From positions 1,076,735-1,140,734 of the forward strand of contig NZ_LT575483.1 in assembly GCF_900086705.1 (NCBI RefSeq): a stretch of DNA of 64,000 nucleotides, read 5' to 3'. Each line of letters opens with the position of its first letter. Within the stretch, counting starts at the first letter, position 1. The position numbers and the translations under genes were made by a program. This DNA comes from Massilibacillus massiliensis. GTDB lineage: Bacteria > Bacillota > Negativicutes > FLKF01. The notes beneath the pieces are model-generated. The model was not told where the DNA came from and ran no database searches. It worked only from the letters and a program-made list of their open reading frames with translations. Positions 41,528-50,943 of the stretch are shown here, in pieces.

Positions 41528-42814
41528 TTAAGACCATGGGAAGATTGCTTTTGTTTTATCAATCCAAGAAGTCCCCATTGGATTAATTGGTTGTCCGCCG
41601 CCGTTTACACAGCCACCAGGACAGTTCATCACTTCAATAAAATGATATGGTGATTTACCAGCTCTGATTTCTTCAAGAAGTGGTCTGACATTCTGTTTCG
41701 TACCGTGGGCAATTGCGATCTTCAATACGATTTCCTTACCAGTCTTTGCATCTTTCATTGGAACTTCGGCCGTTTTTACACCTTGCAGACCACGTGCCGG
41801 CTTGTAATCAACGCCCTCTAATTCCTTACCGGTAATAACAAAATATGCTGTTCTAAGCGCTGCTTCCATAACACCGCCTGTTACACCAAAGATCGTACCC
41901 GCACCAGTATATTCTGCCAAAGGATTATCGCTGTCAGTGAATGGTTCTACTGTGTTTAAATCTATTCCGGCACTTTTAATCATACGTGCTAAATCTCTTG
42001 TTGTGATAACAGTATCAATATCTGGGTAATCTGCACTTCTGCCTTTTGTTTTCCAATAGGTAGACGCGCTATTAAATTCCGGACGCGAAGCCTCTAGTTT
42101 TTTCGCAGTACAAGGCATAATGCCGACAACAAAAATATTCTCCGGTTCTGTTTGCCAAACATTTGTAGCCCCGTAAGTTTTCGCAACCGGTCCGGCCATT
42201 TGCATCGGAGATTTCGCCGATGATAAATTCGGTATTAAATCAGGATATTCAAGTTCCACAAAACGTACCCATGCCGGACAGCAAGAAGTAAATTGCGGAA
42301 GTGCACCAAGATGATGCTGCGTAGGCTCACCTAAAACATAATGTCTGATTTTTTCAATCAGTTCAGTGCCTTCTTCCATAATGGTATTATCCGCACCATA
42401 ATTTGTATCAATAATTTTGAAGCCTAACTTCCTAAGGGCTCCATACATTTGCTCAGTAACGATTGTGCCAGGTTCCATGCCAAACTCTTCACCAAGAGCT
42501 ACACGTACTGCAGGAGCCATTGTTGCAACAACGGTTATTTTTTTGTCTTTCAATTTTTGCTCAATCATTTCTACAGGATCCACAATATCTTTGATTGCAC
42601 CAAACGGACAATTTACTAAGCATTGTCCACACTGCAGACATTTTGAATTGTCAATACTGTGTGTGGCACCATACTTACCATTGATTGCACCAGTTGGACA
42701 AAAAGACTTACATGAATCACAACCTTTGCATTCTTTTGCATCGATTTGAATGATCTCACTCAACTCTTTTGCTTGATAACTTTTAATAGTAATCTCCCCC
42801 AATCCTTCATACAT
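41528..42814 (-). CDS. hydA: [FeFe] hydrogenase catalytic subunit (periplasmic type)
   Basis: This 428-aa enzyme interconverts H2 and protons. Two N-terminal 4Fe-4S motifs (CKGCDSCKSFCP and CLQCGQCLVNCP) precede the H-cluster domain with L1 TSCCPAW, L2 MPCTAKKLE and L3 MNCPGGCVNGGGQP. The short N-terminus and separate Tat-bearing small subunit place it with periplasmic Desulfovibrio-type enzymes. No HydEFG maturases are in the window. The ATG at 42814 lacks an RBS. A strong GGGGGAG lies seven codons inside, with ATT six nt after it, so the true start may be non-canonical. It is first gene of the hydrogenase operon. Confidence 0.94.
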   Translation of the reverse strand: MYEGLGEITIKSYQAKELSEIIQIDAKECKGCDSCKSFCPTGAINGKYGATHSIDNSKCLQCGQCLVNCPFGAIKDIVDPVEMIEQKLKDKKITVVATMAPAVRVALGEEFGMEPGTIVTEQMYGALRKLGFKIIDTNYGADNTIMEEGTELIEKIRHYVLGEPTQHHLGALPQFTSCCPAWVRFVELEYPDLIPNLSSAKSPMQMAGPVAKTYGATNVWQTEPENIFVVGIMPCTAKKLEASRPEFNSASTYWKTKGRSADYPDIDTVITTRDLARMIKSAGIDLNTVEPFTDSDNPLAEYTGAGTIFGVTGGVMEAALRTAYFVITGKELEGVDYKPARGLQGVKTAEVPMKDAKTGKEIVLKIAIAHGTKQNVRPLLEEIRAGKSPYHFIEVMNCPGGCVNGGGQPINPMGTSWIDKTKAIFPWS

Positions 42815-43463
42815 CTAAAAATTGAATGTTAAGCAATCTAAAATGAAAAACTTCACTCCGTAAACAACAGCGATTCACTTAAACATTGTGATAATACACC
42901 TAACAGTTCAGCGCAGCTAACAAAGCCGAATATTCCGAGTCCACTTTGCTTTTATATAAAACAACATCCGCTTCATAAAAAAATAATTGCAATATAAAAT
43001 ACGATCGTCATTCAAAAAAATAAAAGTCTTCCGTTGACTTGCATAAACTTAAGCACATTGATCATTTAAGACAGATACCAAATTCGATACTTTTCGATGC
43101 TCACACAAAAAAAATATCTTCTTGGCAAAATCAATCTGTTTACATTCAGCCTTCGAAGCTATTTATCAATAAAATATGCCTTTTTCAAGTACTTGCGCTC
43201 CACTATTCGACTCTATTATACAATTTAATTCTTACAAAGTACATACTTATGAATAAATTTTATAGATAATGTGAAATATTTATCATAGTTTATATTTATC
43301 AAATAATTAAATAAATTAATTGTATTTCTCTTGTTCTATCATGCATAAAAATTAATAATATTTTAATAAATAAACTTAATTGTATTTTTTATACGTTTTT
43401 CTTTTCTATGCATTGCAATTGAAAATTTTGGATATACTAAAACAAAGGAGGTCATTATAATTT
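42815..43463. other. 649-bp A+T-rich intergenic region between hydA and the 43464 gene
   Basis: I see no convincing gene, RNA or strong promoter here. A 76-codon open frame on the plus strand (43039-43269) has no RBS and low complexity. The region must hold the divergent promoters of the hydrogenase operon and the small gene at 43464. A TTGATCATTTAA stretch near 43058 is only a weak FNR-like half match. Confidence 0.5.
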
Positions 43464-43658
43464 ATGACTGAAGTTGATATTTTAGGACAAATTGCCGACT
43501 TAAAAGAAGTCGATTATAAAACGAATTTGGTGTTATCAAGTTTCATTGAGCTCCTCTGTGACAAAAATATAATCAATAAACAAGAACTACTTTGTAAAAT
43601 TCAAGCACTTGATCTTGTTACCGAATTAGAAATCAGACATGCAAATAAGAACTTGTAG
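43464..43658 (+). CDS. small conserved-looking protein, unknown function
   Basis: This 64-aa acidic, mostly helical protein has no signal peptide or TM segment. It has two Cys (LLCDKN, LLCKIQ) and a Leu-rich pattern that could dimerise. AAAGGAGG is present but 12 nt from the ATG, longer than usual. It is followed by a strong bidirectional terminator. I do not recognise the family. The clean RBS-ORF-terminator arrangement supports a real gene. Confidence 0.65.
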   Translation: MTEVDILGQIADLKEVDYKTNLVLSSFIELLCDKNIINKQELLCKIQALDLVTELEIRHANKNL

Positions 43659-43684
43659 TTATGGAGCTCCCCCCTCCAAAAGAT

Positions 43685-43740
43685 AAAAAAAGACCGATGG
43701 TGTTGCCGCATGAACTGCGGTAACGCCATCGGTCTTTTTT
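43685..43740. terminator. bidirectional terminator between convergent genes
   Basis: A long stem, AAAAAAGACCGATGG with its complement plus an inner CCGCA/TGCGG helix, has A- and T-tracts on both sides. It serves the 43464 gene and the CorC paralogue at 43751. Confidence 0.92.
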
Positions 43741-43750
43741 ATCTTTTATG

Positions 43751-45163
43751 TTAATTCGTCTGTTTGATGTTATTTTCACTTTCTTGTTTTTCTTCTTGCG
43801 TAGTTGCATCTTTTAATTCTTCTAATTCTTCATGCTCTTCGGAGAACTGGTGGTTGACCTTGATTAAAACGCGTGTAATACGAACATTATCGACTTCTTC
43901 TACAATGAATTCATCACCGTCATAATCGACTTTTTCATTGACGACGGGAGGTATTTCAATCTGAGAATAAAGCCATCCGCCAATCGTATCAAAGCTTTCC
44001 GAATCAAGTTTCATTTCCAGCATATCATTAATTTCTTCTAATAACAGTCTCGCATCGACAGAGTACATATTCCCCTCTCTGGTTTCTACAAATGGACGTT
44101 CCTCATCAAATTCATCTTGGATTTCTCCTACAATCTCTTCGAGAATGTCTTCGACTGTTACCATACCGGCAGTTCCGCCATATTCATCTACAACAATCGC
44201 AATCTGCGCGCGTTGCTTTTGCAGCATTTTTAATAAATTGCTAAGCGGCATAGACTCTGGTACAGCTACAACATTTCTTGCCAGTGTACGAATATCGGGC
44301 TTTTCTCCATTTGCGAGTGCCCGTAATAAATCTTTCATATGCAAAAATCCAATAATATTATCTTTATCTTGGTCACAGATCGGATAACGTGTCAAATGTT
44401 CCTCTAAAGCAACTTTCAGATTTTCTTCAAAAGAATCTTCTATATATAAGCAAATCATATCCGTTCGCGGAATCATAACTTCACGTGCATTTCTTTCAGC
44501 AAAATCAAAAATATTGTCTACAAAAGTCAACTCTGTTTTATCGATAAACCCTTGTTTATGACTCTCTTCCATTAAAATGCGGATCTCTTCTTCGGTATGT
44601 GCCACTTCACCTTCAGTCGCTACTTGAATTCCTGCAAGCTTTAGAATCCAATTCGCAACATGATTCAAAAACCATACGACAGGATACATCAGTTTGTAAA
44701 AACCGATCATTGGTACAGCCGCAAATAATACAACTGCTTCTGCCTTTTGTATAGCGAGTGATTTTGGCGCAAGCTCCCCTAAAATAATATGCAGCGCAGT
44801 AATCAAAGAAAATCCTACAACAAAGGCAATCGTATGCCCGATTTCCGGAGATATTCCAAATGCCACAATCAATGGATGGATAAGTCTTGCAACAGCCGGT
44901 TCACCAATCCAGCCAAGACCAAGAGATGCCAAGGTGATCCCAAGCTGTGTTACAGATAAGAAAGCATCTAAATTATCCACTAAAGTTTTTGCATATTTTG
45001 CTTTGCTGTTGCCCTCTTGTAATAAAATATCAATTCGTGATGCACGTACTTTTACAATTGCAAACTCAGCTGCAACGAAAAAACCATTCAACAACACTAA
45101 AATAAACACCAAAAATAAATTAAACACTACTGACGAAGACTCCAAAAATTCCTCATTACCCAT
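43751..45163 (-). CDS. CNNM/CorC-family (HlyC/CorC) transporter, copy 2
   Basis: This 470-aa paralogue of the protein at 15080 has the same order: DUF21/CNNM membrane domain (NGFFVAAEFAIVKVR, LGLGWIGEPA), CBS pair (MIPRTDMICL, DEYGGTAGMVT) and CorC_HlyC domain, plus an acidic Glu-rich tail (~440-470) absent from copy 1. An in-frame TAG lies directly before the ATG at 45163, and AGGAGG lies 21 nt upstream with a hairpin between them, as in copy 1. The family is linked to Mg2+/Co2+ homeostasis; the reason for two copies is unknown. Confidence 0.9.
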   Translation of the reverse strand: MGNEEFLESSSVVFNLFLVFILVLLNGFFVAAEFAIVKVRASRIDILLQEGNSKAKYAKTLVDNLDAFLSVTQLGITLASLGLGWIGEPAVARLIHPLIVAFGISPEIGHTIAFVVGFSLITALHIILGELAPKSLAIQKAEAVVLFAAVPMIGFYKLMYPVVWFLNHVANWILKLAGIQVATEGEVAHTEEEIRILMEESHKQGFIDKTELTFVDNIFDFAERNAREVMIPRTDMICLYIEDSFEENLKVALEEHLTRYPICDQDKDNIIGFLHMKDLLRALANGEKPDIRTLARNVVAVPESMPLSNLLKMLQKQRAQIAIVVDEYGGTAGMVTVEDILEEIVGEIQDEFDEERPFVETREGNMYSVDARLLLEEINDMLEMKLDSESFDTIGGWLYSQIEIPPVVNEKVDYDGDEFIVEEVDNVRITRVLIKVNHQFSEEHEELEELKDATTQEEKQESENNIKQTN

Positions 45164-45190
45164 CTAAGTTGAGTAATAAGTTCACCTCCT
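45164..45190 (-). promoter_or_regulatory. Shine-Dalgarno / hairpin / start element of CorC copy 2
   Basis: AGGAGG (45185-45190) is 21 nt from the ATG. TTATTAC just after it can pair with GTAATGA just after the start codon, leaving the ATG in the loop. It is the counterpart of 16409-16438. Confidence 0.55.
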
Positions 45191-45297
45191 AAATTCAATA
45201 ACATCCTATACTTGTTTCTTCTTCTGCTATATTTGTAAGTATAATTGATAAAAATGTCTCCACCTGCGATTCACGTATTATTTCAACACAGTCCTTC

Positions 45298-46524
45298 TTA
45301 TACTCTGTCCTTTTTCTTCATCGGTGATCCATCCGCTGCATCGGTCTTACGAAATGGATTTTTACGATTTTTAGGTTTTGGTTTCGTTAAAAAATCCGCA
45401 ATTTCCCCATGCAGCATTTTCTTTGGTTGTAAATCAACTTTGATTTTCTTTGCATATTCACCTAACTTTATGACTTCTTTTGGTGAAACCAGAGAAATTG
45501 CCGAACCAGATTTACCGGCACGTCCAGTTCTGCCTACACGATGCAAATATACTTTTTCATCCTCCGGCAAATCAAGATTGATAACAAAATCAATATCTTG
45601 AATATCCAATCCACGTGCAGCCACATCAGATGCAACCAACAATTGAATCCGCCCTTTGCTGAAATCATCCAATGCTTTTTTCCGCTCCAGCTTATTGGCA
45701 CTTCCATTTAAACCAGACACTTTAAGCCCGTGAAACTTTAATTTTTCCGTTGTAATCGCAATATCATCACTGCGATTTACGAAAACCAAGCCACGATTTA
45801 CATTTAATATTCGTGTTAATTTACGTAGTACCTCTATTTTATCACGAAAATCAGCAATAAAATACAAATGTTCAATATTAGGTTTTGCGATAACGTCCTC
45901 TTTCAAATTCATAAACACTGGATTTTTCATAAAATCAGTTCTGCGAATTGTACGCGGAGAAATCGTCGCGGAGAACAATAAATGCTGACAATCTGTTGCC
46001 ACACTGCTCAAGATTGTACGCGTACTCGGTAAATTTTGATCGTCTAACAATCGATCGGCCTCATCCAGCACCAAAGTTTTTACATTTTGTAATTTTATTT
46101 TACCCTTTTTCTGCAATTCAATGATACGACCTGCCGAACCAACAATAATTTGCGGTTTACTTTTCAATTTATCAATTTGCCGCGCAATATTCGCTCCGCC
46201 AATTAAAGAAGTACAGCGTATCATAAGCTCTGTATTTTTCAGTACGATTTCCAATTGACGATAAATTTGCATGGCTAATTCATAAGTGGGTGCTAAAACA
46301 ACAGCCTGCACGTCTGATTTCGCTGCTTCAATATTTTGCAGCATTGGCAACAGATACGCCAAAGTCTTCCCCGTGCCAGTCGCGGACTGCCCAATCACAT
46401 GCTTTCCTTCTAATGCCTCCGGTATCGCTTTCGCTTGAATTGGTGTAGGTTCGACAATACCAATTTTCTCTAAAGATTGTTCTAACACCGGGCTAATCCC
46501 TAAATGCAAAAATTTTTCACTCAT
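45298..46524 (-). CDS. DEAD-box RNA helicase
   Basis: This 408-aa ATP-dependent RNA helicase has a Q motif region (TPIQAKAIP), motif I SATGTGKT, Ia APTYELA, II VLDEADRLLDD, III FSATI, V ASDVAARGLDI and VI HRVGRTGRAG. The C-terminal tail is short and basic (KPKPKNRKNPFRK), as in cold-shock or ribosome-assembly helicases. It lies 15 nt after the topoisomerase III stop in the same direction, so the two are probably co-transcribed. The specific RNA target is not readable. Confidence 0.93.
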   Translation of the reverse strand: MSEKFLHLGISPVLEQSLEKIGIVEPTPIQAKAIPEALEGKHVIGQSATGTGKTLAYLLPMLQNIEAAKSDVQAVVLAPTYELAMQIYRQLEIVLKNTELMIRCTSLIGGANIARQIDKLKSKPQIIVGSAGRIIELQKKGKIKLQNVKTLVLDEADRLLDDQNLPSTRTILSSVATDCQHLLFSATISPRTIRRTDFMKNPVFMNLKEDVIAKPNIEHLYFIADFRDKIEVLRKLTRILNVNRGLVFVNRSDDIAITTEKLKFHGLKVSGLNGSANKLERKKALDDFSKGRIQLLVASDVAARGLDIQDIDFVINLDLPEDEKVYLHRVGRTGRAGKSGSAISLVSPKEVIKLGEYAKKIKVDLQPKKMLHGEIADFLTKPKPKNRKNPFRKTDAADGSPMKKKDRV

Positions 46525-46539
46525 AAATTTCTCCTTTTA

Positions 46540-48672
46540 TCATGTGGTCCCTATATTAGGTTTACCATTTAGATCATTATATGTAGCCGTACATGACGGA
46601 TAATTTGTACAACCCCAGAAAGAGCCATTTTTCCCATTGATCAATCGTAAACTGCCTTCTTTACAGCGCGGACACAATGCGAGTTTCTCCATCTCCTTCG
46701 GCTTTCCATTTTCATCATCGCAAGTCGCCCGACAACGAGGAAAATTGCTACAGCCCCAAAAGGGTCCGTTCTTACCATTTTTCAATTGCAATACGCCTTT
46801 TCTGCAACGCGGACACGGATGTTCTCCATTCAAAGGTAAACTCGTTTGATTTGCTTTTTCACAAAGCATTTTAGTAAAACCAATTTGTTCACTCACAAAC
46901 TGCTCCAATTCGGCATCGCCTTCAGCCATTGAATGCAGATTATTCTCCCAAATCGCTGTAGAATCCGGATAAATCACCTCATCAGGCAAAGCATCGATTA
47001 ACAAGTATGCCGCATCTGTAGGCACCAAGAATTTTTTCTTTGCTTCTGTCACCATAAACCCACGCGACATCAATTCTTTTATGATTGTGGCACGTGTCGC
47101 TTCCGTCCCGATGCCATACACATCTTTCAACTTTTTCTTTAGCTCAGGATTTTTAACATATTTATGAATTTCTTTCATCGCTGCCAGCAATGTTGCTGCC
47201 GTAAATCGAGTTGGCGGCTTGGTAGATTTTTTATCAATCGTCGTCTTTATATATTCTACCAAATCCCCTTTAGACATTGCCGGTAATACTTCCTGCGCTT
47301 CCTCTTTCTTATCGTCTGCCTCAGCACCATAAACTTCTTTCCACCCAAGCTGCTTCATCACCCTGCCGCTTGCCGTAAAAGTTTCTTCTTTATAATGAAG
47401 CTCAATTTTAGTCTGATCATAAATATAGATGGGATAAAACTGTGCAATATAAGCTTGTGCAATTAAAAAATAGATATTCCTCTCAACTTCTGTTAATGTG
47501 TTTAAATTGCATTTTTCCTGCGTAGGAATAATTGCATGATGGGCTGAAATCTTTTTATCATTCCAAGCGCGGCTTTTAATCTTTGGATCTGCCTGCTGCG
47601 CCAATTTTGCCAATTTTGCATCAGAAATCTCTATTAAATTTCTCAATATAATCTTAGCATCATCAAATTGATTCTGCGGCAAATAATCACAATCTGAACG
47701 CGGATAAGACGTGATTTTCTTTTCATACAAACGCTGTGCCGTATCCAATACTTGCTGCGGTTCATAGCCAAACCGTTTTCCCGCGAGCACCTGCAGTGCA
47801 GATAAGGAAAAAGGTAGTCTTTGTGATTCTTTCTTCTCTGCGGTTTCGTATAAAGCAACTTGTCCGCCTTGCGTTTCATGCTCGGCAAATTTTTGTGCCA
47901 ACGCTTCCGCAATCTTTTGATCCAGCAGTCTGCCTTCACTATCCAAACCGATCTGCTCATCCTTGGGTTTCCAATTTGCAGTGACTGTGCCATTTTCATG
48001 GGCAAAATCAACTTTAATCGTAAAATAATCCACCGGAACAAAATTTTTGAGTTCACGCTCACGTCTAACAACCAAGGCAAGGGTAGGCGTCTTAACTCTG
48101 CCAATCGGTAAAGTAATCCGATGTCCGGCACGCTGGGCAGCCAGTGTATATGCCCTTGATAAATTCATTCCAATCAACCAATCCGCCCGCGCTCTCGCCA
48201 ATGCGGAATGCTTTAAATTTAAGAATTCTTGATTATCACGTAAACTCGCAATTGCTTTCCGGATACTCTTTTCATCCAATGCATTGAGTAAAATACGCTT
48301 TACCGGCTTAGCGTTATGAAGATAATCAAGCACTTCATCAATTAACAACTGACCCTCGCGATCCGGGTCACCTGCGTGCACAATCTCTGTCGCCTGATCA
48401 ATTAATCCTTTGATAATATAAAATTGTTTCTCACAAGATTTATCAATTAAAAGCTTCCACTCCTGCGGGATAATCGGTAAATCCTCCATACGCCATTTCT
48501 GATACTTACTATCATATTCATTTGGCTCGGCTTGTCTTAAAATATGACCAAATCCCCAGGTTACTACACCATCTTTCGTTATTAAGTAACCATCTTTACG
48601 TTGAATCGGACCAGTCAAACATTTCGCAATTTCTGCCCCCATACTAGGCTTTTCGGCAATATATAATCTCAA
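46540..48672 (-). CDS. topB: DNA topoisomerase III
   Basis: This 710-aa type IA topoisomerase has an N-terminal Toprim domain (LYIAEKPSMG, acidic HAGDPDREGQLLIDE), central domains with the catalytic Tyr in KKITSYPRSDCDYL, and two C-terminal zinc ribbons (CPRCRKGVLQL..CSNFPRC and CPRCKEGSLRL..CTNYPSC). It relaxes and decatenates DNA. It starts at TTG (48672), six nt after GGGGTG. The DEAD-box gene follows closely. The length is typical of Firmicute TopB proteins with zinc ribbons. Confidence 0.94.
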   Translation of the reverse strand: MRLYIAEKPSMGAEIAKCLTGPIQRKDGYLITKDGVVTWGFGHILRQAEPNEYDSKYQKWRMEDLPIIPQEWKLLIDKSCEKQFYIIKGLIDQATEIVHAGDPDREGQLLIDEVLDYLHNAKPVKRILLNALDEKSIRKAIASLRDNQEFLNLKHSALARARADWLIGMNLSRAYTLAAQRAGHRITLPIGRVKTPTLALVVRRERELKNFVPVDYFTIKVDFAHENGTVTANWKPKDEQIGLDSEGRLLDQKIAEALAQKFAEHETQGGQVALYETAEKKESQRLPFSLSALQVLAGKRFGYEPQQVLDTAQRLYEKKITSYPRSDCDYLPQNQFDDAKIILRNLIEISDAKLAKLAQQADPKIKSRAWNDKKISAHHAIIPTQEKCNLNTLTEVERNIYFLIAQAYIAQFYPIYIYDQTKIELHYKEETFTASGRVMKQLGWKEVYGAEADDKKEEAQEVLPAMSKGDLVEYIKTTIDKKSTKPPTRFTAATLLAAMKEIHKYVKNPELKKKLKDVYGIGTEATRATIIKELMSRGFMVTEAKKKFLVPTDAAYLLIDALPDEVIYPDSTAIWENNLHSMAEGDAELEQFVSEQIGFTKMLCEKANQTSLPLNGEHPCPRCRKGVLQLKNGKNGPFWGCSNFPRCRATCDDENGKPKEMEKLALCPRCKEGSLRLINGKNGSFWGCTNYPSCTATYNDLNGKPNIGTT

Positions 48673-48702
48673 ATTTTACACCCCATACCAATCAAAACAA
48701 AA

Positions 48703-49074
48703 TCATTTCCATAACGAATACACGCCCCATATCAAAAATGCCACCCAAAGTATGCCTATCACTGCAATGGCAGTTAAAATATATGGCATTCTTTTTTCTA
48801 ACTTCTTCATATCACGCTGGCACTCTATCCGAACATCTTCTGGCAAGCCGCGCATTAATAAATAAAGTGCAGCCGGAACGATCGTCATATCATCTAGCAG
48901 GCCAATCACAGGCAGCGAATCTGGCACCAAATCGATTGGGCTCAGCAAATAACCAATCACAATCAGCAGCAGCGTTTTCAGATATCGCGGTGTCGCAGGA
49001 TTTTTCCATGCAAAATATAAGAGCACAAAATTTTCTCTGAATAAACGCATCCATGTCCATAATTTTAGCCACAT
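48703..49074 (-). CDS. YkvA-like DUF1232 membrane protein
   Basis: This 123-aa protein contains the DUF1232 motif YLLSPIDLVPDSLPVIGLLDDMTIVPAAL (split here around residues 42-70), a hydrophobic N-terminal part and a C-terminal TM helix (~98-120). The function is unknown; the family is widespread and membrane-associated. GGGG lies eight nt before the ATG at 49074; two further start codons upstream (49080, 49083) are too close to it. It lies 30 nt before topB in the same direction. Confidence 0.85.
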   Translation of the reverse strand: MWLKLWTWMRLFRENFVLLYFAWKNPATPRYLKTLLLIVIGYLLSPIDLVPDSLPVIGLLDDMTIVPAALYLLMRGLPEDVRIECQRDMKKLEKRMPYILTAIAVIGILWVAFLIWGVYSLWK

Positions 49075-49308
49075 AAACATCACCCCGCTTTACGCTCTAA
49101 AACTTATTTAACCTTTATTGTACCATATTCTATCTTACTTCCATAATATTATTTATTATTACAAAAAATCCATTAAACCAAAATTCGGTTCTAGCTGCTT
49201 TATGATGCTTTGACCTTTTTACGCAACAAGCAAGTTACAAAAATATTTTTTTCTTACGTAATTCAATTAAAAATTGTTAATTTTTTGTCGATTGAGAACT
49301 TTTTTCAA

Positions 49309-49337
49309 TTGACACTTTATCTTAATATTGATATAAT
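49309..49337 (+). promoter_or_regulatory. promoter of the lysine riboswitch-lysA transcript
   Basis: Perfect consensus: -35 TTGACA (49309-49314), 17-bp spacer, -10 TATAAT (49332-49337). Confidence 0.9.
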
Positions 49338-49354
49338 GTTGCAAACTTAATAAT

Positions 49355-49525
49355 TACAGATAGAGGTTGCGGCTGATCAAGAGTAGCTACACGGAGTTGC
49401 CAGCGTAGATGTGTATTCAAAGGGATCGTCGCCGAAACGATTTGTTTCAGGCAGAAAACGATCGTTGGTCTTGGGTTGAAGAAACACAAGACTGTCATAC
49501 TTAGGTGTGGAGTGCTATCTTGCAT
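49355..49525 (+). promoter_or_regulatory. lysine riboswitch (L-box)
   Basis: L-box hallmarks are in order: closing stem AGATAG (49358-49363)/CTATCT (49515-49520), AGAGGTTGCGG followed by CAAGAGTAG, the GCCGAAA element (~49429), TTGGGTTGAAG, and the GACTGTCAT segment near the 3' side. An intrinsic terminator follows at 49545. It lies upstream of lysA, the pathway it should control. Lysine should favour termination (family knowledge). Confidence 0.9.
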
Positions 49526-49544
49526 TGCTAGTTTAAACTGATTT

Positions 49545-49588
49545 AGCGATTTGCGAGGTATCGAAACTTCCAAATCGCTTTTTATTTT
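49545..49588 (+). terminator. riboswitch-controlled terminator
   Basis: The stem AGCGATTTG/CAAATCGCT with an inner GAGGT/ACTTC-type helix is followed by TTTTTATTTT, between the lysine aptamer and lysA. Confidence 0.88.
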
Positions 49589-49627
49589 CCCAAATAAGAT
49601 TTAACTTCAAAATACGGAGGTATCGTC

Positions 49628-50872
49628 ATGGCAGAAAAAGTATTTCCTATTGACCGCAGTAAATTACAAGAAATTATAAAAAAATATCCAACCCCTTTTC
49701 ATATTTATGATGAACAAGCAATCAGAAACAATGTACGCAGATTATTTAAAGCATTTGAATGGGCACCTTGCTTCAGAGAATATTTTGCAGTGAAAGCAAC
49801 ACCAAATCCAGCTTTACTAAAAATTCTTCGTGAAGAAGGCGTCGGCGCGGACTGCAGTTCCCTTCCGGAATTACTGCTCGCTGATATGTCCGGCATTCGT
49901 GGTGAATCCATTATGCTTACGTCAAATGACACACCTGCAAATGAATTTCAAAAAGCAATTGAGCTTGGTGCTGTGATCAATCTTGATGATATTACACATA
50001 TTGACTACTTAGAAAAACATGCTGGATTCCCAGAAATTCTATCCTTCCGTTATAATCCTGGTCCTTTACTCGAAAATGGCAACACGATTATCGGCAAACC
50101 GGAAGAAGCAAAATATGGCTTGACCAGAGAACAAATCTTTGAGGCTTATAAAATCGCCAAAGAAAAAGGCGTAAAAAGATTCGGTCTGCATACAATGGTA
50201 ATTTCCAACGAACTCAATCCGGATTGTTTCATTGGCACAGCCGAGCTTATGTTTAATTTAGCTGTTGAAATCCATCAAAAACTCGGTATTCAATTAGAGT
50301 TTGTCAATTTCGGCGGCGGTGTCGGTATTCCTTATCGCCCGGAACAAGAAGCCGTAGATTTAGAGTATGTTGGCGAAGGCATCAAAAAAGCATACGAAAA
50401 AATCATTGTAGCAAACGGTATTGCGCCACTTACGATTGCCCTTGAATTAGGACGTTCCATCACTGGCCCTTACGGATACCTTGTTTCCACAGCACTTCAC
50501 AAAAAAGAAATCTATAAAAATTATATCGGCTTAGATGCCTGCATGGCAAATCTAATGCGTCCTGCACTTTATGGTGCTTATCACCATATCACGGTTCTTG
50601 GAAAAGAAAATGCGCCTTGTGATCAGATTTATGACATTACGGGTTCACTTTGTGAAAACAATGATAAATTCGCAGTAGACCGCGCACTGCCAAAAATCGA
50701 GATCGGCGATGTCCTCATCATTCACGACGCTGGCGCACATGGTCACGCAATGGGCTTTAATTATAACGGTAAACTTCGCAGTGCGGAATTATTATTAAAA
50801 TCAGATGGCGATGTAGAAATGATTCGCCGTGCTGAAACAATGGAAGATTATTTTGCAACATTGAAATTCTAA
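49628..50872 (+). CDS. lysA: diaminopimelate decarboxylase
   Basis: This 414-aa PLP enzyme (fold type III, alanine-racemase-like barrel plus beta domain) should make L-lysine from meso-diaminopimelate. The PLP Lys56 lies in YFAVKATPNP. Other matches: the phosphate-binding glycine loop FVNFGGGVGIPY, ALELGRSITGPYG (Arg for substrate), and SLCENNDKFA with Cys/Glu contributing to the second subunit's active site. GGAGG lies seven nt before ATG. The upstream lysine riboswitch separates it from the related lysine/ornithine decarboxylases that Selenomonas uses to make cadaverine, though sequence alone leaves some doubt. A terminator follows. Confidence 0.9.
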   Translation: MAEKVFPIDRSKLQEIIKKYPTPFHIYDEQAIRNNVRRLFKAFEWAPCFREYFAVKATPNPALLKILREEGVGADCSSLPELLLADMSGIRGESIMLTSNDTPANEFQKAIELGAVINLDDITHIDYLEKHAGFPEILSFRYNPGPLLENGNTIIGKPEEAKYGLTREQIFEAYKIAKEKGVKRFGLHTMVISNELNPDCFIGTAELMFNLAVEIHQKLGIQLEFVNFGGGVGIPYRPEQEAVDLEYVGEGIKKAYEKIIVANGIAPLTIALELGRSITGPYGYLVSTALHKKEIYKNYIGLDACMANLMRPALYGAYHHITVLGKENAPCDQIYDITGSLCENNDKFAVDRALPKIEIGDVLIIHDAGAHGHAMGFNYNGKLRSAELLLKSDGDVEMIRRAETMEDYFATLKF

Positions 50873-50894
50873 TACTTTTTCTTGCGCACATCTC

Positions 50895-50940
50895 GCCTCC
50901 CATATTCATATTATATAAAAATGAATATGGGAGGCTTTTT
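50895..50940 (+). terminator. terminator of lysA, containing the RBS of the next gene
   Basis: The 15-bp stem GCCTCCCATATTCAT with its complement is followed by TTTTT. Its 3' arm includes GGGAGG (50928-50933), which is nine nt before the ATG of the ferritin-like gene. Confidence 0.88.
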
Positions 50941-50943
50941 ATT

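Noticed and set aside
42885-42900. TTGTGATAATAC considered as a Rex operator for the hydrogenase
   Set aside because: The second half-site TCACAA is missing.
43039-43269. 76-codon plus-strand frame upstream of the hydrogenase operon
   Set aside because: No RBS, low complexity and no recognisable domain in A+T-rich DNA.
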